Source: Solihabitans fulvus
GTDB taxonomy: Bacteria; Actinomycetota; Actinomycetes; Mycobacteriales; Pseudonocardiaceae
Direction: 5' to 3'
DNA length: 64,000 nucleotides
NCBI RefSeq assembly: GCF_008386585.1
Contig: NZ_VUOB01000061.1
Span: 93,730 to 157,729, forward strand
Shown: positions 8,155 to 16,521 of the stretch, in pieces
How the letters are laid out: each line of letters begins with the position of its first letter
Position numbering within the stretch: position 1 is the first letter of the stretch
Notes under the pieces: model-generated
Seen by the model: only the letters and a program-made list of their open reading frames with translations
Databases searched by the model: none
What the model was told of the DNA's origin: nothing
Position numbers and translations under genes: made by a program

Positions 8155-11100
8155 TCACGCGGTGGCCTCGGAATCCACTTGGCGCGGCAGCTCGGCGATG
8201 AGCTGCCGCGCCGTGGTTTCCGGTAGCGCACAACCGATCTCGTCGGCGACGGCGCGCGACCGTTCGTAGCAGGCGAGCGCCGCCTCGGCGTCGCCCATGG
8301 CCAGGTGCGCGGCGCCGAGGTCGAGCAGGATCTCGCACTCGCCGCGCCGGTCGCCGAGGCTGCGGATGGCCTCGAGTGCCTGGCGCGCGTAGCCGAGGGC
8401 CGCTTCGTGGTTGCCGAGTTCTCGGTGCAGCATGCTGAGATAGCCCAGGACGCGCGGCTCCGCCCATTTGTTGCTGATCGCGCGGGTCAACTCCAGGGTC
8501 CGTTCGGCGTGACCGACCGCCTCGGTGTAGCGGCCGGAGTGCTCACTGACGAGCGTGAGCGCCTGGAGGACCGCGAGTTCGCCTCGGTGATCCCCGACCT
8601 CGCGCAGCGCCACCAGCGTGGCCCCGCTCGTCGCCGAGTCGAGCAGGTGCAGTACGCGACGCGCCCAGTCGACGGCGTCGGCGTTCCGAGCCAGGTGCCG
8701 GTAGATATAGCTGAAGTCGCTCAGTGCCAACGCCTCGGCCCGCGTGTCGCCGTGCTCGCGATACGTCGCCAGCGCCAGCCTGGTGAAGTTGTCGACGTCG
8801 TCGTCCCGACCGGTGTCGTAGCTGACGTGCGCCAGGTCCGCGAGCAGCGACGCGACCTTGCTGGTGTCGCCGAGTTCCCGCCTGATGGCGAGGGCCGTCT
8901 CGAAGCACTCGCGCGCCTTGGCGTGGCGACCCAGTTGGGCGTGCACCACCCCGAGGTTGTGCACCGCGGCGGCCTCGCCGGTGCGGGTGCCGGCCCGGCG
9001 CATCAGCACCAGTCCGCGTTCGAAATGGTCGAGTGCCCCGGCGTAGTCGCCGAGGATGTTCGCGACGGTGCCCAGGTTGCCGTGCACGGAGGCCTCGCCG
9101 CGCAGGTTGCCCGTGTCGCGCATGAGGATCAGCGCCCGGCGCAGGTGCTCCAGTGCCTCCTCGTACCGGCCTGCCTGCCAGTATGCGGTGCCGAGGCTCT
9201 TGCGCGCCTCCGCGTGGGCATCGGGATCCGACAGGTGTCGGGTCGCGGCGACGGCGAGTCGGCTGGTGGCAATCCTTTCCTTGGTGTGGCCCCGGATCGA
9301 GAAGAAGTGCTGGATGGCGTGCGGCAGTCGCCAGGCGTGCGTCTGCCAACCGTGGTCGGCCGCGTACACGGCGGCAGCGGTGAGGTTGGCATGTTCGGCC
9401 TCGTACCAGGCGAGCGCCGAGCCGGTCGTCCGCACATCCGGCACGTGTGCGGGAGGGTGGTCGAGGTCGAGGGGTAGTCGGGGATATCCGACTGTGAGCG
9501 GCTCGATCGCGACGCTCGCGGTGTGCAGGTAGTAGTCGAGCACGCGGCCGACGGCTTCGTGTTGCCGCGCCTGGGTTTCCTCACGGCGGGCCGTGGCGTT
9601 GGCGTGGTGGCCGAGCAGGTCGTGGAAGCGGTAGCGGCCCGGCTCGGCCTGCTGGAGCAGGTGCGCGTCCACCAGGTCCTCCAACAGGAGTTCGGCCTGC
9701 CGCGGGCTGGTTTCGGTCAGGACGGCGGCGAGGTGGCTGTCCCAGTCGGGTCCCGGATGCAGGCCGAGCAGCCGGAACATGCGTTGCCGCGGCGCGTCGA
9801 GGTGTTGGTAGGACAGGGCGAACGCCCCGGCCACGCTGCGGTCGCCCGCCGTCAGTTCGGCGAGCCGCTCCTCGCTGTCGGCGAGCCGGTTCGCCAGCCC
9901 GCGCACGGTCCAGGCCGGCCGGGTGCGCAGCCGAGCTCCCGCGATCCGGATCGCCAGCGGCAGGTGTCCGCACAGCTGCACCACCTCCCCGGCGGCGTCG
10001 GGCTCGGCCGCGATCCGGTCGGCTCCGGCGATCCCGCTCAACAGCGCGAGCGCGTCGTCCTCGTCGAGCGCGTCGAGCGAGACGCCGCGCGCCGTGTCCA
10101 GGTCGAGCAGCCTGCGCCGGCTGGTCACCAGGACGAGACAACCGGCCGACCCCGGCAGCAGCGGCCGGACCTGCGCCGCGGTCGCGGCGTTGTCGAGCAC
10201 CACCAACGCTCGCCTGCCGGCAAGTTCGGCCCGCCAACGCGCGGCCCTGCGCTCGCCGGGAGCGGGGATGTCGGCCTCGGCGACGCCGAGCGAGACCAGC
10301 AGGGTGTGCAGGGCGTCGTCCGGCGCGGTTGGCCGCACGCCCGAGGAGTGGCCGTGCAGGTCGATGAACAGCTGGGCGTCGGGATAGCGGGGCGCGAGGC
10401 GGTGGGCGACGCGCACGGCCAGGCTGGTCTTGCCGACCCCGGCCATGCCGTCGATCGCGACGACCGACACGGTGTCGGCCGCCGCCTGCTCGTCCAGCAG
10501 CAGCCGCAACTCGGTGTCGCGGCCGGTGAAGTCGGCGACCTCGCCAGGCAGTTCGTTGCGCCCCTTGACGTTCGGGTCGGTGCCGGCCGGGGCCGACTCG
10601 ACCGGCGCCGTGTCGACCGTCGCGCGGCCGGGCGACGGCGCGCCGCCCGGTGTCGCGGCTGGGTCAGCCAGCAGCGTGGGATCGCCGAGGAGAACGCGGT
10701 GGTGCAGCCGCCGAAGCTCCTCGCCGGGGTCGAGGCCGAGCTCCTCGGCGAGGGTGTCGCCGAGCGTTCGGTAGGCGTGCAGGGCGTCGGCGCGTCGGTC
10801 GGCGCGGTACAGCGCCAGCATCAGGCGTGCCCACAGTCGTTCCCGCAGCGGGTGCAGCGCGGTGAGGGTGCGCAGTTCGGCGATGAGGTGATCGTGCCGG
10901 CCCAGTCGCAGGTCGAGGTCGATGCGGCGTTCCACGGCGGCGAGCCGCTGCTCGACCAGCACGGGCACGACGTCGCGATGCAGCGAGTCGTTGCGCACGT
11001 CCGCCAGCGGCTCCCCGCGCCACAGCCCGATCGCCTCGCGGAGCGTGTCCGCCGCCGCGCCGATGCCGCCGTCGCGCTCCGCCCGCGTCGCCCGGTCGAG

Positions 11101-11418
11101 CAGCGACCGGAAGCGGCCGAGGTCGACCTCGTCGGCGGCGACGTCCAGGAGATAGCCGCGCGACCTGGTGCGGACGAACTCGCGCCCGTGCGCACCCCTG
11201 GCCAGGTCCGCGCGCAGCCGTCGCACGGTCGTCTGCACGGCGTTCACCGCGCCCGCGCCGGCCTCCGCACCCCACAACCGGTCGACCAGCTCGTCCATCG
11301 ACACCGGCTCACCGGCCCGCAGCGCCAGCGTGGCCAGCAGCGCCCTGCGCTTGCCGGCGGCGATCGGCACGATCCTGCCGTCCAGCAGCACTTCCAGCGG
11401 ACCCAACAGCCCGAACAT
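8155..11418 (-). CDS. AfsR/SARP-type regulator with BTAD, NB-ARC and TPR domains
   Basis: Large cytoplasmic transcription factor of 1087 aa. Domains in order: OmpR-like winged helix (about 1-95, FGLLGPLEVLLDGR, then VQTTVRRLRADLARG); BTAD helical repeats (100-255, LDLRLGRHDHLIAELRTL); NB-ARC/STAND ATPase with P-loop AIDGMAGVGKTSLAV near 325 and RALVVLDNAA; then about ten TPR units to the C-terminus (for example GTAYWQAGRYEEALEHLRRA). This is the AfsR architecture, which activates secondary-metabolite genes after ATP/ligand-driven switching. Start ATG 11418 follows AAGGGTTCG. It converges on the transpeptidase gene and diverges from a small membrane protein gene. No biosynthetic cluster is adjacent, so the target is open. 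Confidence 0.92.
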   Translation of the reverse strand: MFGLLGPLEVLLDGRIVPIAAGKRRALLATLALRAGEPVSMDELVDRLWGAEAGAGAVNAVQTTVRRLRADLARGAHGREFVRTRSRGYLLDVAADEVDLGRFRSLLDRATRAERDGGIGAAADTLREAIGLWRGEPLADVRNDSLHRDVVPVLVEQRLAAVERRIDLDLRLGRHDHLIAELRTLTALHPLRERLWARLMLALYRADRRADALHAYRTLGDTLAEELGLDPGEELRRLHHRVLLGDPTLLADPAATPGGAPSPGRATVDTAPVESAPAGTDPNVKGRNELPGEVADFTGRDTELRLLLDEQAAADTVSVVAIDGMAGVGKTSLAVRVAHRLAPRYPDAQLFIDLHGHSSGVRPTAPDDALHTLLVSLGVAEADIPAPGERRAARWRAELAGRRALVVLDNAATAAQVRPLLPGSAGCLVLVTSRRRLLDLDTARGVSLDALDEDDALALLSGIAGADRIAAEPDAAGEVVQLCGHLPLAIRIAGARLRTRPAWTVRGLANRLADSEERLAELTAGDRSVAGAFALSYQHLDAPRQRMFRLLGLHPGPDWDSHLAAVLTETSPRQAELLLEDLVDAHLLQQAEPGRYRFHDLLGHHANATARREETQARQHEAVGRVLDYYLHTASVAIEPLTVGYPRLPLDLDHPPAHVPDVRTTGSALAWYEAEHANLTAAAVYAADHGWQTHAWRLPHAIQHFFSIRGHTKERIATSRLAVAATRHLSDPDAHAEARKSLGTAYWQAGRYEEALEHLRRALILMRDTGNLRGEASVHGNLGTVANILGDYAGALDHFERGLVLMRRAGTRTGEAAAVHNLGVVHAQLGRHAKARECFETALAIRRELGDTSKVASLLADLAHVSYDTGRDDDVDNFTRLALATYREHGDTRAEALALSDFSYIYRHLARNADAVDWARRVLHLLDSATSGATLVALREVGDHRGELAVLQALTLVSEHSGRYTEAVGHAERTLELTRAISNKWAEPRVLGYLSMLHRELGNHEAALGYARQALEAIRSLGDRRGECEILLDLGAAHLAMGDAEAALACYERSRAVADEIGCALPETTARQLIAELPRQVDSEATA

Positions 11419-11538
11419 CGAACCCTTGACGGAACGCTCCTCCCCGAGAACCGCCACGGGCACCCCCGATTCCCCCCCCGTGGGCGTCGGCCGTGCCGAC
11501 GCGCGTCGATGGTGACAGTCGCCGTGCGGCACCGTCGA

Positions 11539-11592
11539 ACCGATTCGGTGACCGCAGTGCCAACCGAGTGTCAACACCGATCCCCAGTGTTG
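11539..11592. promoter_or_regulatory. Candidate regulatory palindromes upstream of the AfsR-like gene
   Basis: The 232-bp gap between 11418 and 11651 holds ACCGATTCGGT (11539-11549), an 11-bp palindrome around a central T. It also holds CAACAC...GTGTTG (11572-11592), 6-bp arms 9 bp apart. Either could bind a regulator of the divergent pair. No heptamer direct repeats typical of SARP sites are evident to me. Confidence 0.25.
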
Positions 11593-11650
11593 TCCTGCCG
11601 GGACCGGGCGGATGCCGGGTTCGCGCACGGCGAATCGCAGGGGGAAACCG

Positions 11651-11821
11651 ATGACAACAGGTGGCTTGCGGACCCGACGAGACCGGACGGCCCAGGCGGT
11701 GGCCGTCCTGATCGTGCTGGCCGCGTTGGCGGCGCTCGTGGTCATCGCGGCGCTGGATCCGCCGCTGACGGCCGACCAGGTCGCCCCGCCGGCCGGAACG
11801 AGCCGGCCGGCGACGCCTTAG
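11651..11821 (+). CDS. Small single-pass membrane protein
   Basis: 56-aa protein with a basic N-terminus (MTTGGLRTRRDRTAQ), one hydrophobic helix (AVAVLIVLAALAALVVIAAL) and a Pro/Thr-rich tail. The topology is probably a cytoplasmic N-terminus and external tail. ATG 11651 is preceded by GGGGGAAACCG. It is divergent from the AfsR-like gene and ends 3 bp before the stop of the convergent small gene 11825-12022. I do not recognise a family. Coding potential rests on the RBS and the coherent hydrophobic profile. Confidence 0.5.
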   Translation: MTTGGLRTRRDRTAQAVAVLIVLAALAALVVIAALDPPLTADQVAPPAGTSRPATP

Positions 11822-11824
11822 CCC

Positions 11825-12022
11825 TTAAGTTCGGGCGCGGACGTTCCGGACGCCTCGGACCAGCAGGAACAGCCCGCCGACCACCACGAGCGAGCCGATC
11901 GCCGTCCACAGCCGTTGTCCGGTCATGAAGCTGCCGGCCAGGTAGCCGAGCCCCTGGAACACCCACACCGCGCCGAGCAGCACCAGCACCGCGCCGATCA
12001 CGACCAGACCCCAACGCCTCAT
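11825..12022 (-). CDS. Small two-helix membrane protein
   Basis: 65-aa membrane protein with two hydrophobic helices (GLVVIGAVLVLLGAVWVFQGLG and LWTAIGSLVVVGGLFLLVRG) and a basic tail (VRNVRART). This is a common actinobacterial small-protein type with no known function. ATG 12022 follows GGAGGTGGCC, a good ribosome site; a GTG two codons earlier overlaps that site and is less likely. It is divergent from the deaminase gene. Confidence 0.7.
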   Translation of the reverse strand: MRRWGLVVIGAVLVLLGAVWVFQGLGYLAGSFMTGQRLWTAIGSLVVVGGLFLLVRGVRNVRART

Positions 12023-12093
12023 GGCCACCTCCGTCTTCCGGAGCGATACTCCTCCAGGACGGCGCGATCGAACAGTCCGGGGTGGAGGAACGC

Positions 12094-12561
12094 GTGGGCG
12101 AGTCCGAGGTGACGCCGGTCGAGGCGCGGCGAATGCTCGCGGTCGCGGTCGAGGAGGCCAGGGCGGGCCTCGCCGAGGGCGGCATCCCGATCGGCGCGGC
12201 CCTGTTCGGGCGCGACGGCACGCTGCTCGGCCGGGGACACAACCGCAGGGTGCAGGACGGCGACGCGTCCACGCACGCCGAGACGGCGGCCTTCCGCGAC
12301 GCGGGCAGGCGGCCGGGCTACCGGGACACGATCATGGTCACCACGCTGTCGCCGTGCTGGTACTGCGCCGGCCTCGTCCGCCAGTTCGGCATCCCGTCGG
12401 TGGTGATCGGCGAGGCGCGCACCTTCTCCGGCGGACACGACTGGCTGGCCGAGCACGGCGTCGCCATCACCATCGTCGACGACGCCGAATGCGCCGAGCT
12501 GATGACCGCGTTCGTCGCGGCGCGTCCTGAGCTGTGGTCGGAAGACATCGGGTCGGAGTGA
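12094..12561 (+). CDS. Nucleoside/cytosine deaminase-fold protein
   Basis: Zinc-dependent cytidine-deaminase-fold enzyme of 155 aa. Zinc ligands and proton shuttle are in THAETAAF (HAE) and LSPCWYCAG (PCxxC). Spacing and the phrase TTLSPCWYC resemble yeast-type cytosine deaminases and bacterial homologues, so free cytosine or a related base is a reasonable substrate; guanine or tRNA adenosine is less likely. GTG 12094 is chosen over GTG 12082 because GGAGGAACGC precedes it. The last 21 codons, including the stop, are duplicated in tandem downstream (12562-12624). Confidence 0.85.
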   Translation: MGESEVTPVEARRMLAVAVEEARAGLAEGGIPIGAALFGRDGTLLGRGHNRRVQDGDASTHAETAAFRDAGRRPGYRDTIMVTTLSPCWYCAGLVRQFGIPSVVIGEARTFSGGHDWLAEHGVAITIVDDAECAELMTAFVAARPELWSEDIGSE

Positions 12562-12624
12562 CTGTTGACCGCGTTCATCGCGGCGCGTCCCGAGCTGTGG
12601 TCGGAAGACATCGGGTCGGAGTGA
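12499..12624 (+). repeat. 63-bp tandem duplication of the deaminase 3' end
   Basis: The unit 12499-12561 (CTGATGACCGCG to GGGTCGGAGTGA, 21 codons including the stop) is repeated immediately as 12562-12624. I see three base differences (ATG to TTG, GTC to ATC, CCT to CCC). The copy stays in frame, so readthrough of the first stop would append 20 residues nearly identical to the normal C-terminus. Likely origin is replication slippage or unequal exchange. Confidence 0.9.
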
Positions 12625-12670
12625 CCGTCGACGGTCGCTGTCCGCAACCCCGGTAGCCCCCGATGGCTGC

Positions 12671-12722
12671 TTGACACCCCTCGCCGCCGGCGATTTGCTG
12701 TGGTGCGAAACAAATTTCACAC
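12671..12722 (+). promoter_or_regulatory. Promoter and operator of the GH3 glycosidase gene
   Basis: A consensus -35 TTGACA (12671-12676) is followed 17 bp later by TTTGCT (12694-12699). Just downstream, across the expected transcription start, lies GTGCGAAA-CAAA-TTTCACAC (12703-12722), an inverted repeat with 8-bp arms and one mismatch. The position suits a repressor that blocks transcription until substrate is present, as is usual for secreted glycosidases. The regulator is not identified. Confidence 0.5.
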
Positions 12723-12745
12723 CCGGTCCCTGCCGGAGGGTTTCG

Positions 12746-15697
12746 ATGGCAACGACGCCTCGGTTACTGCTCGCCACCCTGTCCGCGGCAGCCCTCGGCG
12801 GCGGCCTCCTGACCGGCGCGGCCGAGGCCGCCGCGCCACCGGGGACGCCGAGCGCGTCCTGTCCGTGGGTCGGCTCGACCGCGCCGGTCGAGCAACGCGT
12901 CAACCAGGTTCTCGCGCTGATGAGCATCGGCGAGGAGATCACCATGGTGCACGGAGCCGGCGGCCCCTACGTCGGGAACGTGCCGGCGAACACCCGGCTC
13001 TGCATCCCGGCCATGAACCTGGAGGACGGCCCCGGCGGCGTCGCCGACGGCCTGACCGGCGTCACCCAGTTGCCCGCCTCGGTGTCGGCCGCCGCCACCT
13101 GGGACACCGCGCTCACCCGCCAGTACGGCGACGTGATCGGCGCGGAGGAAGCCGGCAAGGGCGCCAACGTCAACCTCGGCCCGACGGTCAACATCGTCCG
13201 GGATCCGCGCTGGGGCAGGGCGTTCGAGTCGATGGGTGAGGACCCCTACCTCGCGGGCCAACAGGGTTCCGCCTACATCCAGGGCGTGCAGGGGCAGGGC
13301 GTGCTGGCCCAGGTCAAGCACCTCGCGGTGTACAACCAGGAGACCAACCGCAACACCCCGGCCGACAACGCGATCGTCGACGAGCGCGCCATGCAGGAGA
13401 TCTACCTGCCACAGTTCCAGGCCGCGGTCACCCAGGGCGGCGCGTCGTCGGTGATGTGCTCCTACAGCAGCGTCAACGGCCCGTACGCGTGCGAGAGCCC
13501 CTACCTCCAGAACACCGTGCTGAAGGGCCAGTTCGGCTTCACCGGCTTCGTCACCTCCGACTGGGGCGCAACGCATTCGACGGTGAACTCGGCCAACAAC
13601 GGCCTGGACCAACAGATGCCCGACGCAGGCTACTTCGGCGCGCCGCTCCAGGCAGCCGTCCAGGGCGGGCAGGTCCCGCGCGCCAGGCTCGACGACATGG
13701 TCCGGCGGATCCTGCGACAGCTGTTCCGCTTCGGCCTGTTCGACCGCGCGCCGTCCGGCTCGACCGGCGCCGTGGTGACCTCGCCGCAGCACGCGGCGCT
13801 GGCCAGGCAGGTCGCCGAGCAGGGCACCGTGTTGCTCAAGAACGCCGGTGGCGCGCTTCCCCTTGACACCACGAAACTCCACTCCGTCGCCGTGATCGGC
13901 GACGACGCCGGCAGCCACGCGCAGAGCAGCGGCGGCGGCAGCGCGAGCGTCACCGCGCCCTACGTGGTCACGCCGTTGCAGGGCATCCGCGACCGCGCCG
14001 GCAGCGGCGTCAACGTCCAGTACGCCCAGGGCGTCAGCAACAACGGCCTGCCCGCCGTCCCCACCAATGCGCTGCGCCCCGCCACGGGCGGCGGCAGCGG
14101 CCTGACCGGGCAGTACTTCGGCAACATGACGATGTCCGGCTCCCCGGTGCTGACCAAGACCGACGCGACGGTCGACTTCGACTTCCACGGCGGCTCGCCG
14201 GGCCAGGGCCTCGGCGGCACCGGCTGGTCGGCGAAGTGGACCGGCACCGTCACGCCGCCGGTCAGCGGCAGCTACACCTTCTCGCTCAACAGCGACGACG
14301 GCAGCCGGCTTCTGGTTGGGGGACAACGGATCATCGACAACTGGGGCGACCACGCGCCCCTGACCGTCACCGGCACGGTCACCCTCACCGCGAACCAGCC
14401 GGTGCCCATCGAGGTCGACTACTACCAGAACGGTGGCGGCAGCAATGTCACGCTCGGCTGGCAGCCGCCCGGCTCCTCGCCGATCGGCGCCGCGGCCGAC
14501 CTGGCCCGCAACTCCGATGTGGCGGTCGTGTTCGCCAGCGACACCGAGTCGGAGGGCGGCGACCTGACCGGCATCGACCTGCCTGGGCAGCAGAACCAGC
14601 TCATCGCCGCCGTGGCGGCCGCGAACCCGCACACGATCGTCGTGCTGAACACCGGTTCCGCCGTGACGATGCCGTGGGTCGACCAGGTCGCCGGGGTCGC
14701 GGAGGCGTGGTACCCGGGCCAGGAGGACGGCAACGCCATCGCGTCGGTGCTCTTCGGCGACGTCAACCCGTCCGGCAAGCTCCCGGTGACCTTCCCGAAG
14801 AGCCTCGCCGACGTGCCGGCGAACACCGCGGCCCAGTGGCCCGGTGTCAACGGCCAGGTCCAGTACTCCGAGGGCCTCGGCGTCGGCTACCGCTGGTACG
14901 ACACGAAGAACATCGCCCCGCTGTTCCCCTTCGGGCATGGCCTGTCCTACACCAGTTTTGCCTTCGGCGGCCTCCAGATCTCCGCGCCGGGGGCGGACGG
15001 CTCGGCCACGGTGTCCGCGACCGTCACGAACACCGGGCAGCGCGCGGGCGCTGACGTGGTGCAGCTCTACGTCGGGCACCCCGGCGGCACCGGCGAGCCG
15101 CCCAAGCAGCTGCGGCACTTCCAGCGCGTCGACCTCGCGCCGGGACAGAGCCAGGTCGCGCAGTTCACGGTGACCGCGCAGGACCTGGCCTACTGGAACG
15201 TGGCGACGCACGGCTGGGTCACGCCGTCGGGCACCTACCGGATCATGCTCGGCGACTCCTCGGCGAACCTGCCGCTCGCCGGCGACCTCCCGGTCACCGG
15301 CGGCGGCCCGATCCCGGGAACCGGCCCGATCGTCGGCATCGCCGGCCTGTGCGTCGACGTCGCGAACGCGAGCACCGCCAACGGAACCAGCGTCCAGACC
15401 TACACCTGCAACGGCAGTGCGGCGCAGACCTGGACCGTCGGCGCGGACGGCACCCTGCGGGCGCTGGGCAAGTGCATGGACGTCAACGGAGGCGGCGTGC
15501 TCAACGGCACCAAGGTGCAGCTCTACGACTGCAACGGGACCGGGGCACAGGTGTGGCAGCCGCAACCGAACGGCGCGCTGCGCAACCCCCAGTCCGGGCG
15601 CTGCCTCGACGTGCCGGCCGCGAACACCACGCCAGGCAGCCAACTCCAGCTCTACGACTGCAACGGCACCAACGCCCAGACCTGGCGGCTGCCCTAG
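12746..15697 (+). CDS. Secreted GH3 glycoside hydrolase with PA14 and ricin-type lectin domains
   Basis: Exported multidomain glycosidase of 983 aa. Signal peptide about 1-28 (LLLATLSAAALGGGLLTGAAEA). The GH3 N-terminal barrel contains the nucleophile Asp272 in VTSDWGATHS. The GH3 C-terminal domain is interrupted by a PA14 module (about 450-580, SGSYTFSLNSDDGSRLLVGG) near the active site. An FnIII-like domain follows (about 750-830), then a C-terminal ricin B lectin (about 864-983) with repeated LYDCNGT and QTW motifs that bind sugar. The architecture fits beta-glucosidase or beta-xylosidase acting on plant oligosaccharides. ATG 12746 follows CGGAGGG. Confidence 0.93.
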   Translation: MATTPRLLLATLSAAALGGGLLTGAAEAAAPPGTPSASCPWVGSTAPVEQRVNQVLALMSIGEEITMVHGAGGPYVGNVPANTRLCIPAMNLEDGPGGVADGLTGVTQLPASVSAAATWDTALTRQYGDVIGAEEAGKGANVNLGPTVNIVRDPRWGRAFESMGEDPYLAGQQGSAYIQGVQGQGVLAQVKHLAVYNQETNRNTPADNAIVDERAMQEIYLPQFQAAVTQGGASSVMCSYSSVNGPYACESPYLQNTVLKGQFGFTGFVTSDWGATHSTVNSANNGLDQQMPDAGYFGAPLQAAVQGGQVPRARLDDMVRRILRQLFRFGLFDRAPSGSTGAVVTSPQHAALARQVAEQGTVLLKNAGGALPLDTTKLHSVAVIGDDAGSHAQSSGGGSASVTAPYVVTPLQGIRDRAGSGVNVQYAQGVSNNGLPAVPTNALRPATGGGSGLTGQYFGNMTMSGSPVLTKTDATVDFDFHGGSPGQGLGGTGWSAKWTGTVTPPVSGSYTFSLNSDDGSRLLVGGQRIIDNWGDHAPLTVTGTVTLTANQPVPIEVDYYQNGGGSNVTLGWQPPGSSPIGAAADLARNSDVAVVFASDTESEGGDLTGIDLPGQQNQLIAAVAAANPHTIVVLNTGSAVTMPWVDQVAGVAEAWYPGQEDGNAIASVLFGDVNPSGKLPVTFPKSLADVPANTAAQWPGVNGQVQYSEGLGVGYRWYDTKNIAPLFPFGHGLSYTSFAFGGLQISAPGADGSATVSATVTNTGQRAGADVVQLYVGHPGGTGEPPKQLRHFQRVDLAPGQSQVAQFTVTAQDLAYWNVATHGWVTPSGTYRIMLGDSSANLPLAGDLPVTGGGPIPGTGPIVGIAGLCVDVANASTANGTSVQTYTCNGSAAQTWTVGADGTLRALGKCMDVNGGGVLNGTKVQLYDCNGTGAQVWQPQPNGALRNPQSGRCLDVPAANTTPGSQLQLYDCNGTNAQTWRLP

Positions 15698-15715
15698 AAC
15701 TCCAAACACAATGGC

Positions 15716-15742
15716 GTTCGACTGGGCGTCGCTTTGTCGAAC
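15716..15742 (+). terminator. Possible weak terminator after GH3 gene
   Basis: GTTCGAC...GTCGAAC forms a 7-bp stem with a 13-nt loop 18 bp after the GH3 stop. There is no T-run. Low confidence. Confidence 0.3.
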
Positions 15743-15779
15743 AGTCATTGAGCCTTTCTCGGTAACGTGCGGTGGCTGT

Positions 15780-16007
15780 GTGTGATCTTCAGATGGTGCA
15801 GTCGCGAGCATTGCTCAGGACTTGTGGATCGGTTCCGGAGGAACGCGGAGGCGTACCTTCCCGAATGATCCTGTGATGGTTACCGAGTAGGCCCGCGTTC
15901 GCAGCGCGGGTCGGGAAGGTACACCCGTGCTCAGCGGAGTCACCGACGACGGTTCCACCCAGTCCGGCTCCTTGATCGACGAGATCGTTCGGGAGGGCGC
16001 CCGCCGC
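15780..16007 (+). mobile_element. IS256-family insertion sequence remnant (left end and transposase N-terminus)
   Basis: From GTG 15927 the frame reads a stretch ending SGSLIDEIVREGARRM, the characteristic start of actinobacterial IS256 (mutator-type) transposases, which normally continue LAAALEAEV. Here the match stops at the Met at 16008. The leader ahead of it is highly structured: GTACCTTCCCGA (15853-15864) pairs with TCGGGAAGGTAC (15911-15922), and CCCGCG (15892-15897) pairs with CGCGGG (15905-15910). This may be the element's own leader. The left boundary is approximate; no catalytic domain remains. Confidence 0.65.
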
Positions 16008-16475
16008 ATGAACGCCCACGACATCGTGCAGGAGCCGGACGAGCACGCCCGCTTCGCGGCCTACCTCGATCAGCTGCAGCAGGTCGCTAAAGCGGACGAG
16101 GTCGACTTGATCAGCCACGTCCTCAGTGATCCGGACCAGACGATGGCTCAGTCCGCCGTGTTGCGGCACCTGGACCGCCGAGCCGCTGACCTCCATCTCG
16201 ACCCTGCCTACGCCAAGTGGTCCAAGGCTATGGCGCAGGCCGTGATCGGCCATTCCTTCCTCACTCGACGCCTGCATGAGTGGTCGCTCTTCCGCGCCAT
16301 CACGCTCACCCTGTCCTGGCGCCCTGACGACCTGCTCGCAGCGTCGGACTGGCTCCAACTCAAGGCCGCCGTCGAGTCGAGCACCGCCGCCATCGAGATC
16401 CTCGCCGAAGACGGCCGCACCAAGCGGATCCGCAACACTGCCACGGTCAGCCTCAAGCGCCAGAGTCAGCGCTGA
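15927..16475 (+). CDS. Hypothetical protein fused to an IS256 transposase N-terminus
   Basis: Open frame of 182 aa. Residues 1-28 come from an IS256-type transposase. From M28 (16008) the rest is an unrelated helical, probably cytoplasmic protein of 155 aa (MNAHDIVQEPDEHARFAAYL, later LTRRLHEWSLFRAITLTLSW, ending basic with KRIRNTATVSLKRQ). I recognise no domain. It is probably a native gene start that became joined to the element, either by insertion followed by deletion or by adjacent-end recombination. Translation could start at GTG 15927 with the IS ribosome site or at ATG 16008, which has only a distant GGGAGGG. G+C is lower than in neighbouring core genes. Confidence 0.6.
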   Translation: MLSGVTDDGSTQSGSLIDEIVREGARRMNAHDIVQEPDEHARFAAYLDQLQQVAKADEVDLISHVLSDPDQTMAQSAVLRHLDRRAADLHLDPAYAKWSKAMAQAVIGHSFLTRRLHEWSLFRAITLTLSWRPDDLLAASDWLQLKAAVESSTAAIEILAEDGRTKRIRNTATVSLKRQSQR

Positions 16476-16521
16476 ACTCAGCTCACCCGCAACTCACCGT
16501 CGCCAACCGTTACGGAGAGGC

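Noticed and set aside
12764..15811. A 1015-codon minus-strand open frame opposite the GH3 glycosidase
   Set aside because: Gly/Arg/Val/His-rich antisense translation without motifs; the plus strand has complete GH3, PA14 and lectin signatures.
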